Below are positions 1-5,034 of a stretch of 11,892 nt of DNA, in pieces. The stretch comes from Ruminococcaceae bacterium UBA6364 (GTDB lineage Bacteria; Bacillota; Clostridia; Oscillospirales; Acutalibacteraceae): positions 1-11,892 of the forward strand of contig DJRI01000036.1 in assembly GCA_002440045.1 (NCBI GenBank). Direction: 5' to 3'. Under the pieces are notes generated by a model. The model was not told where the DNA came from, searched no databases, and worked only from the letters and a program-made list of their open reading frames with translations. Every line of letters starts with the position of its first letter. The first letter of the stretch is position 1. The position numbers and the translations under genes are program-made.

Positions 1-612
1 TTGCCCCCCGAAGAAGAGCCTGAAAGCTCTGAAGAAGAGCAAAAGAAAGTCAAAAAAGCTTCTAAAAAAGGCGGCAACAGTCTTATAAAACAGCTTTATT
101 TAGACCAGGGCTACGACGGCATTGAAATGATGCTTTATAACACGGGCAAGGCGCTCGGCGGTTTTTTCGGAAAGCTTTTTAAAACGCTTACAATTGAAGA
201 ATTTTACCTTTATATGAAAGTTGTCGGCGGCGATTCTGCCGAGACTGCCATTAAATACGGCAAGCTTTGCGCGTGGCTTTACCCCGTGCTCGGCAAGCTC
301 GTTTCCACCTGCAAGGTGAAAAAATACGACGCCGAAATTGTCCCGGATTTCCTGGGAAATAAAAAAGAAGCTACTCTTTATACTAAAATAAGAGTAACCC
401 CCATTCGCATTACAAATGCGGCCGTGGCGCTTTGCTTCTCGTTGTTATTTAAGGTTGTTTTCAAGGTTCTTTTTGCAAATGAAAAAAGCAAAAAGAGCAA
501 AAAAGCGGCTTCTCTTAACGCCGATGAAAGTAAAACAGAAGTAAAAACAGAAACTAAAGCAGAAAATAAAACGGATTCTGCGGGCAGTGCGACACCTGAC
601 CCGAGAACATAA
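1..612 (+). CDS. DUF2953 domain protein, 3' part only (YtfI-like)
   Basis: This reading frame is open at the left edge, so the gene begins outside the window; the TTG at position 1 is probably an internal Leu codon. About 203 codons are visible. The part around visible residues 65-135 (FYLYMKVVGGDSAETAIKYG, then a stretch ending in VPDF) resembles the C-terminal half of DUF2953 proteins, a membrane-linked family of unknown function in Bacillota. A hydrophobic segment lies at about 139-158. It is flanked by a very acidic then basic stretch at 2-23 and a Lys/Glu/Thr-rich tail at 160-203, both probably disordered. The next gene is gerW, the same pairing as ytfI-ytfJ in B. subtilis, which strengthens the family call. 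A sporulation role is inferred from this pairing only. Confidence 0.75.
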   Translation: MPPEEEPESSEEEQKKVKKASKKGGNSLIKQLYLDQGYDGIEMMLYNTGKALGGFFGKLFKTLTIEEFYLYMKVVGGDSAETAIKYGKLCAWLYPVLGKLVSTCKVKKYDAEIVPDFLGNKKEATLYTKIRVTPIRITNAAVALCFSLLFKVVFKVLFANEKSKKSKKAASLNADESKTEVKTETKAENKTDSAGSATPDPRT

Positions 613-675
613 ATTAATTGCTCTTTTGAGCACGGTTTGTTAAATAATATTTTGGATAAAGGCGGTGTTTTCCTT

Positions 676-1068
676 ATGAAGGAACAGTCAGCAAACGGAA
701 TTTTAGCCACTACAATCGAAAAAGTACGCGACCTTGTAGACGTCAGCACAATAATCGGTGAGCCCATTACTCTTCCCGAAGGAATAACGATTATTCCCGT
801 TTCAAAGGTTACATACGGCTTCGCTTCGGGCGGCTCCGACTTCCCCTCAAAAAATAATGTTGAGCTTTTCGGCGGCGCAGGCGGCGCGGGCATTACAATC
901 AATCCCGTTGCATTCCTTGTTGTTAAAGACGGCGAAGTTTCGCTCAAGCACATCACATCAAACGACAACGCAGTAGAGCGCGCTGTAAGTATGATGCCCG
1001 ATATGTTTGATAAGGTTGCAAACCTTGTCAAGAAAGATAAAAAAGACGGCGAAAACAGCGCCGAATAA
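676..1068 (+). CDS. gerW: GerW family sporulation protein (YtfJ)
   Basis: A protein of about 130 residues of the GerW/YtfJ family. In B. subtilis the family is made in the forespore and is needed for normal germination; the biochemical activity is not known to me. The diagnostic part is the segment PVSKVTYGFASGG followed by the glycine-rich FGGAGGAGITINPVAFLVV, both typical of the family. The frame stays open back to a TTG at 637, but the ATG at 676 is preferred. It has a good ribosome binding site, AAAGGCGGTG at 658-667, eight bases upstream, and the family usually starts shortly before the conserved helix. The C-terminus is Lys/Asp/Glu rich. The gene lies between DUF2953 and a D,D-carboxypeptidase. 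I could not find a convincing forespore sigma promoter in the 63 bases before it, so it is probably co-transcribed with DUF2953. Confidence 0.88.
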   Translation: MKEQSANGILATTIEKVRDLVDVSTIIGEPITLPEGITIIPVSKVTYGFASGGSDFPSKNNVELFGGAGGAGITINPVAFLVVKDGEVSLKHITSNDNAVERAVSMMPDMFDKVANLVKKDKKDGENSAE

Positions 1069-1083
1069 TTAATAATTTACAGT

Positions 1084-1121
1084 CAACCACCTGCATATTA
1101 TTTTTTGAAAGCAGGTGGTTG
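1084..1121 (+). promoter_or_regulatory. Hairpin covering the Shine-Dalgarno site of the D,D-carboxypeptidase gene
   Basis: A perfect 11-bp inverted repeat has its left arm at 1084-1094 (CAACCACCTGC) and right arm at 1111-1121 (GCAGGTGGTTG). The loop is 16 nt and AT-rich, and 7 of the 11 pairs are G-C. The right arm contains AGGTGG (1113-1118), the ribosome binding site for the TTG start at 1124. In RNA the site would be paired. No T-run follows, so it is not a standard intrinsic terminator. The symmetry is seen; the regulatory role is inferred. Confidence 0.6.
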
Positions 1122-1123
1122 GT

Positions 1124-2272
1124 TTGCTGAAAAAGACTTTGGCGCTGCTGTTTGCGGCGGCGCTCGGTTTTCACATTTTTACAATAACGGCTTATTGCGG
1201 CGAAATGCCGTCTTTAAGTGCGGCTTCCGCTGTTCTTATAACAGCCGACACAAAAGATGTTTTGTATTCAAAGTCCCCGAATGAAAAGCGTCCCGTTGCA
1301 AGCACAACAAAAATTATGACCGCACTTTTAGCTGTCGAATACGGCGAGCTTCAAAAAACGGCGATTGCAGACAGTGCCTCCGTTAACACCGAGGGCACCT
1401 CAATCGGCTTGAAAGAGGGCGACAAAATATCTCTTGAAACGCTGATACTTGCAATGCTTCTTGAAAGCGGAAACGACGCCGCCAATCTTACCGCGCGCAC
1501 CGTTTCGGGCGATGTTGACGCGTTTTGCGAGCTTATGAATAAAAAAGCACGCCTACTCGGTATGGAAAACACACATTTTTCAAATCCGTCGGGACTGCCT
1601 TGCGATGACCACTATTCAACGGCTTACGATATGGCGCTTTTGGGTGCTTTTGCCATCGGAAATCCGCAGTTTTCTTCAATGTGCTCTTTAAAAACCGCGT
1701 CTGTTTCTTACGGCAATCCTGAAATTTCGTGCACTTTCAAAAATCACAACAGGCTGCTTTCAAGCTGTGACGGCGTTTTCGGAATTAAAACGGGGTTTAC
1801 AAAGGCGGCTGGGCGTTGCCTTGTTTCGGCTGCCGAAAGAGACGGCATAACACTTGTTGCCGTCACCTTAAATGCGCCCGACGATTGGCGCGACCATGAA
1901 AAGCTTTATGAATACGGCTTTAAACAAGTTGAAAAATCGCCGTGGATTTCGGGCAGTGAGCTTTATTTTGACGTTGCGGGTGCCAAAGAGTCGCAGATAA
2001 AGGCGCGTGTTTCACCCGATTATTACACGTCGTCTGGGTCTTCCGATTACAGCGTTTCGCTTTTAAAAGAAAATGCGCTTTTTGCGCCGGTTAAAAATGG
2101 CGATGTTGTGGGCAAAGCCGTTTTGAAAGACTCTTTCGGGAAAGACGTTCTTTTTGCCGATATTGTCGCTTGTGAGGACGCTCCCGCTTTACCCGTTAAT
2201 GAGAAAAGCGCCGAAAAAAAGCAATCGTTTTTAGAAAAAATATTAAGTTTTATAAAGGGAATTTTTAAATAA
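1124..2272 (+). CDS. dacF: Secreted D-alanyl-D-alanine carboxypeptidase (DacF/DacB type)
   Basis: A serine D,D-carboxypeptidase (peptidase S11, low-molecular-weight penicillin-binding protein). It removes the terminal D-Ala from peptidoglycan stem peptides outside the membrane, limiting cross-linking. Starting at TTG 1124 gives 382 residues: a hydrophobic signal segment at about 5-24, then the three active-site motifs, S-T-T-K at 60-63 (nucleophile Ser60), S-G-N at 115-117 and K-T-G at 222-224. A C-terminal beta-rich domain follows, ending in a short amphipathic helix (about 368-382) that probably anchors the enzyme to the membrane, as in PBP5. The frame also contains a GTG at 1115. TTG 1124 is preferred because AGGTGG lies five bases upstream, while GTG 1115 sits inside that site. 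The neighbours gerW and rluB suggest a spore-cortex role. The choice between DacF and DacB is uncertain. Confidence 0.85.
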   Translation: MLKKTLALLFAAALGFHIFTITAYCGEMPSLSAASAVLITADTKDVLYSKSPNEKRPVASTTKIMTALLAVEYGELQKTAIADSASVNTEGTSIGLKEGDKISLETLILAMLLESGNDAANLTARTVSGDVDAFCELMNKKARLLGMENTHFSNPSGLPCDDHYSTAYDMALLGAFAIGNPQFSSMCSLKTASVSYGNPEISCTFKNHNRLLSSCDGVFGIKTGFTKAAGRCLVSAAERDGITLVAVTLNAPDDWRDHEKLYEYGFKQVEKSPWISGSELYFDVAGAKESQIKARVSPDYYTSSGSSDYSVSLLKENALFAPVKNGDVVGKAVLKDSFGKDVLFADIVACEDAPALPVNEKSAEKKQSFLEKILSFIKGIFK

Positions 2273-2273
2273 T

Positions 2274-2987
2274 ATGGCAGAGGAAAGATTACAAAAATTT
2301 TTATCCGAATGTTCCGTCGCTTCAAGAAGAAAGTCAGAACAGCTGATTTTGGAGGGGCGCGTTTATGTTAACGGCAAAAAGGCGTCGCTCGGCGATAAAG
2401 TCAACCCCAAAAAAGACGTTGTAACCGTAAACGGCAAAAAAGTTTCGCAGGTAAAAGAAAAGTATTATATAATGCTTAACAAGCCGCGCGGATATGTAAC
2501 GACCATGAGCGATGAGCTCGGAAGAAAATGCGTTAAAGAGCTTGTTGAAGACGTCGGCGCGGTCGTTTATCCGATAGGCCGCCTTGACCGCGATTCCGAA
2601 GGGCTTTTGCTTCTTACGAACGACGGCGAATTTGCAAATCACATAATGCACCCGAGCAAGCACATTTCAAAAACCTACCGCGTAACAGTGCGTTCTTCGG
2701 TGAGCGCCGAACAAATTGAAAAGCTTTCGGACGGCGCAATCGTTATTGACGAGCGCGAGGTTCTTCCCGCTGAAATTCACGTTCTTGAAAAAAGCGAGAC
2801 GAGAAGTGTGCTTCAAATGACGATTTTTGAGGGCAGAAACCGCCAGATAAGAAAGATGTGCGAGGCTGTCGGACTTGAAGTTGCAAGGCTTAAACGCACG
2901 GCTGTCGGCTCTGTTAAGCTCGGAATGCTTCGCACGGGCGATTGGCGCGAGCTTTCTGAGGATGAAATTAAAAAATTATCCAACTAA
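2274..2987 (+). CDS. rluB: rRNA pseudouridine synthase, RsuA/RluB family
   Basis: A 237-residue cytoplasmic enzyme that converts uridine to pseudouridine in ribosomal RNA. In RluB this is in domain V of 23S rRNA. An S4 RNA-binding domain covers about residues 1-60 (ERLQKFLSECSVASRRKSEQ near the start), followed by the catalytic domain. The signature GRLDRDSEGLLLLTNDG spans about 102-118, with Asp105 as the expected catalytic residue. FEGRNRQIRKMCEAVGLEV near the C-terminus is also characteristic. The length is normal for the family. The ATG lies one base after the stop of the carboxypeptidase gene, so the two are almost certainly co-transcribed. RsuA, RluB, RluE and RluF cannot be separated firmly by eye; RluB is chosen because it is the usual Gram-positive member in this neighbourhood. 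In B. subtilis spmA and spmB separate dacB from this gene; they are absent here. Confidence 0.88.
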   Translation: MAEERLQKFLSECSVASRRKSEQLILEGRVYVNGKKASLGDKVNPKKDVVTVNGKKVSQVKEKYYIMLNKPRGYVTTMSDELGRKCVKELVEDVGAVVYPIGRLDRDSEGLLLLTNDGEFANHIMHPSKHISKTYRVTVRSSVSAEQIEKLSDGAIVIDEREVLPAEIHVLEKSETRSVLQMTIFEGRNRQIRKMCEAVGLEVARLKRTAVGSVKLGMLRTGDWRELSEDEIKKLSN

Positions 2988-2990
2988 GAT

Positions 2991-3019
2991 TTGACAATAA
3001 AGAATATATTTAGTATAAT
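2991..3019 (+). promoter_or_regulatory. Consensus sigma-A promoter of the yicC-remA-gmk operon
   Basis: A -35 box TTGACA (2991-2996) and a -10 box TATAAT (3014-3019) are both perfect, separated by exactly 17 nt of AT-rich DNA. Transcription should start near 3026, giving a leader of about 27 nt with the ribosome binding site GGTGA at 3042-3046 before the yicC ATG. The -35 box begins three bases after the rluB stop codon, and no terminator precedes it, so upstream transcripts probably read through. Confidence 0.88.
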
Positions 3020-3052
3020 TATTGAAATTTATAAATTTTACGGTGAATTTTA

Positions 3053-3931
3053 ATGATAAAAAGTATGACCGGCTTCGGAAGGGCACAGGCTTCTTTCGAG
3101 CATTTTAACATTACGGTTGAAATTAAAAGCGTCAACCACAGGTATTTTGAATTTTCTTCGCGTGTGCCGCGCGGTTATTCCTTCCTTGAGGACAAGCTTA
3201 AATCAGCTGCGTCCGAAAGAATTTCACGCGGTAAGGTCGAGTGCTATGTAACGGTTGAAACAATTGCCGACGACAGTGTAACAGTCACTTTAAACGAGCC
3301 GCTTGCACGCGGGTATGTCAATGCTTTTTCGGCGCTTTCGGATGAATTTCAGCTCAGAAACGACGTTTGTGCCTCGGTTATTGCACGCTTTCCCGATGTT
3401 TTGACCGTCACGAAAACTCCTGTTGACGAAGAAGAACTTACGGACGCTGTTTTAAAAACTCTTAACGCCGCCATTGATGAATTTATTGCTATGCGCGCGT
3501 GCGAGGGCGCAAAAATGAGAGCCGACGTTTTAAGCAGGGCTGACCTTATTCTCGAAAACGTTTCTTATATAGAAAAGCGTTCGCCCGAAACGGTTAAAGA
3601 ATATAACGATAAGCTTCTTGAAAGAATGAAAGACATTCTCGGCGACACTTCGGTTGACGAAGCACGACTTCTTACCGAGGCTGCGATTTTTGCCGATAAA
3701 ATTGCCGTTGCGGAAGAAACCGTAAGACTCAGAAGCCACATAGACCAGCTTCGTACAATGCTCGATTCCGATGACGCCATAGGCAGAAAGCTTGATTTTC
3801 TTGTTCAGGAAATTAACCGCGAATCAAACACAATCGGCTCAAAAGCGCAGAATGTCGATATAGCAAGGCGCGTTATCGACATAAAAGCAGAGGTTGAGAA
3901 AATAAGAGAACAGATTCAGAACATAGAATAA
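3053..3931 (+). CDS. yicC: YicC/YloC family endoribonuclease
   Basis: A 292-residue protein of the YicC family (YloC in B. subtilis). E. coli YicC has been described as an endoribonuclease acting on small RNAs, so a role in RNA decay is likely. The N-terminus carries the family signature MIKSMTGFGR, followed by EIKSVNHRYFE at about 23-33. The C-terminal DUF1732-type region contains EINRESNTIGSKAQN at about 257-271 and ends in a charged helix with KAEVEKIREQIQNIE. The length is normal. It is the first gene after the consensus promoter, with GGTGA (3042-3046) six bases before the ATG. The order yicC-remA-gmk-rpoZ is the same as yloC-remA-gmk-rpoZ in B. subtilis. Nothing looks broken. Confidence 0.93.
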   Translation: MIKSMTGFGRAQASFEHFNITVEIKSVNHRYFEFSSRVPRGYSFLEDKLKSAASERISRGKVECYVTVETIADDSVTVTLNEPLARGYVNAFSALSDEFQLRNDVCASVIARFPDVLTVTKTPVDEEELTDAVLKTLNAAIDEFIAMRACEGAKMRADVLSRADLILENVSYIEKRSPETVKEYNDKLLERMKDILGDTSVDEARLLTEAAIFADKIAVAEETVRLRSHIDQLRTMLDSDDAIGRKLDFLVQEINRESNTIGSKAQNVDIARRVIDIKAEVEKIREQIQNIE

Positions 3932-3943
3932 ACGGTGACCTTA

Positions 3944-4210
3944 ATGAAGCTTGTAAATATCGGTTTCGGCAACCTTATTAATGCCGACCGCGTGGTTTGC
4001 GTTGTGAGCCAGGACTCTGCACCTGCAAAGCGTATGATTCAGGAAAGCAAAGAACGCGCGCTTTTAATCGACGCCACGCACGGACGTAAAACAAAATCCG
4101 TTATAGTTACGGATAACAACAATGTTGTTCTTTCGTTTCTGTCGGCAGAACAGATTTTAATGCGCTTTAACGACGAAAAAGGGGGAAGAGAATTTGGCTT
4201 CGGCGAATAA
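3944..4210 (+). CDS. remA: RemA-family DNA-binding regulator (DUF370)
   Basis: A small basic protein of 88 residues. B. subtilis RemA is a ring-forming DNA-binding protein that activates biofilm-matrix and osmoprotection genes; the targets in this organism are unknown. The family core is clear: MKLVNIGFGNLINADRVV at the start, SAPAKRMIQ at about 25-33 and DATHGRKTKSVIVTD at about 43-57. The ATG at 3944 is preferred over an in-frame GTG at 3935. It matches the family N-terminus, and GGTGA at 3934-3938 lies five bases upstream. The segment GRKTK replaces the more usual GRRTR-type sequence; Arg48 is kept and the charge is unchanged. The last 17 bases overlap the start of gmk and encode a Gly/Phe-rich tail unlike the family core. 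Confidence 0.92.
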   Translation: MKLVNIGFGNLINADRVVCVVSQDSAPAKRMIQESKERALLIDATHGRKTKSVIVTDNNNVVLSFLSAEQILMRFNDEKGGREFGFGE

Positions 4211-4805
4211 AGGAATGCTTGTGGTTCTCTCTGCTCCGTCGGGTTGCGGCAAAGACACCGTTTTAAAAGAGCTTAATGACCGTCACATCAACATCAGCCG
4301 CTCTGTTTCAATGACAACGCGCGCCATGCGCGACGGCGAAACGGACGGAATAGACTATCACTTCACCACGGTTGAGGATTTTAAACGTAAAATTACCGAG
4401 GGGTATTTTATCGAATACGTTAATTTCGGTGCGAATTTTTACGGAACGCCGAAAGCCGCGGTTGATAAAATGCTTAAAAACGGCGAGTGCGTCGTGCTTA
4501 AAATAGAGGTTGAGGGCGCCGATAATATACGCCGTCTTTACCCCGACGCCATATCCGTCTTTATCGTTCCTCCGTCGTTTGAGGAGCTTAAATTCCGCCT
4601 TAAAAACCGCGGAACCGAAACCGAGCAGGAGTATGAAAAACGCGTTGAAATTGCCCGTGAAGAGCTTAAACGCGCCAAAGAATACGACTACATTGTAATC
4701 AACGACAAAGTTTCTCAGTGTGCCGACGATATTTGCGGCATTTTGAGCGCCGAAGCTCACAGATTTGAGCTTATGAAAGGCTTTGTAAATAAACTTATAA
4801 ATTGA
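4194..4805 (+). CDS. gmk: Guanylate kinase
   Basis: Guanylate kinase transfers phosphate from ATP to GMP, making GDP for GTP synthesis in the cytoplasm. The product is 203 residues, normal for the family. The P-loop is SAPSGCGKDT at residues 13-22, with Lys20 and Thr22 as nucleotide-binding residues. The GMP-binding region is at about 37-60 (SVSMTTRAMRDGETDG, then IDYHF). The start is taken as TTG 4194, overlapping remA by 17 bases, because GGGGG (4181-4185) ends eight bases upstream and the result matches the usual N-terminal length. An ATG at 4215 is in frame, but a purine-rich AAAGGA directly touches it with no spacing. The overlap suggests translational coupling with remA. Confidence 0.95.
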   Translation: MASANKGMLVVLSAPSGCGKDTVLKELNDRHINISRSVSMTTRAMRDGETDGIDYHFTTVEDFKRKITEGYFIEYVNFGANFYGTPKAAVDKMLKNGECVVLKIEVEGADNIRRLYPDAISVFIVPPSFEELKFRLKNRGTETEQEYEKRVEIAREELKRAKEYDYIVINDKVSQCADDICGILSAEAHRFELMKGFVNKLIN

Positions 4806-4826
4806 CCGAAAGGGTGGTATAATACA

Positions 4827-5033
4827 ATGCTTAATCCGAATCTTAACGTAATTCTTGACAAGGGCATCAGCCGTTACTCGCTTGTTACCGCAACCGCCAA
4901 AAGAGCGCGCGCGATAGCAATAAAAAATCTCGAGGAACAGAACCATTCCACCGAGAAGCCCGTAACCGAGGCTCTTGACGATATTATCAGCGGCAGATAC
5001 AAAATCATCGAAAATAAAGAGATTTTCGACTGA
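4827..5033 (+). CDS. rpoZ: RNA polymerase omega subunit
   Basis: A 68-residue omega subunit, which wraps the C-terminus of beta-prime and helps RNA polymerase assemble. The conserved core is ISRYSLVTATAKRARAIA at about residues 14-31, followed by KPVTEALDDIISGRYKI at about 44-60. The length matches short clostridial omegas. The ribosome binding site AAAGGGTGG (4809-4817) precedes the ATG by nine bases. It lies between gmk and priA, its expected place. The stop codon at 5031-5033 is one base before the priA ATG. In B. subtilis coaBC would follow rpoZ; here it does not. Confidence 0.92.
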   Translation: MLNPNLNVILDKGISRYSLVTATAKRARAIAIKNLEEQNHSTEKPVTEALDDIISGRYKIIENKEIFD

Positions 5034-5034
5034 T

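Noticed and set aside
619..632. Small hairpin TGCTC/GAGCA with a TTTT loop after DUF2953
   Set aside because: Only five pairs and no T-run after it; too weak to call a terminator, and a 4-5 bp hairpin is expected by chance.
626..653. TTGAGC ... TATTTT as a promoter for gerW
   Set aside because: Each box matches only four of six consensus bases, and nothing resembles a forespore sigma promoter; not distinguishable from AT-rich background.
637..675. TTG at 637 as the start of gerW
   Set aside because: It has no ribosome binding site, and the ATG at 676 has a well-spaced AAAGGCGGTG.
378..1031. A 217-codon open frame on the minus strand opposite DUF2953 and gerW
   Set aside because: It spans two recognisable plus-strand genes, has no ribosome binding site or family resemblance, and is explained by codon bias that keeps the opposite strand free of stops.
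1115..1123. GTG at 1115 as the start of the carboxypeptidase
   Set aside because: This codon lies inside the best ribosome binding site; TTG at 1124 is correctly spaced from it.
4802..4823. TTGACC followed by an extended -10 element (TGGTATAAT) just before rpoZ
   Set aside because: The two boxes are only 10 nt apart, and a start about seven bases after the -10 would fall inside the rpoZ start codon region, so the transcript would lack the AUG. The sequence also serves as the ribosome binding site.
4308..4946. A 212-codon minus-strand frame opposite gmk and rpoZ, and a similar 205-codon one at 6049-6666 opposite priA
   Set aside because: Both lie wholly inside strongly identified conserved genes; their translations are Phe/Lys/Arg-rich shadows without recognisable domains.
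4975..5034. TTG at 4975 as the start of priA
   Set aside because: It lies inside rpoZ, would add about 20 residues with no family resemblance, and ATG 5035 gives the normal PriA N-terminus.
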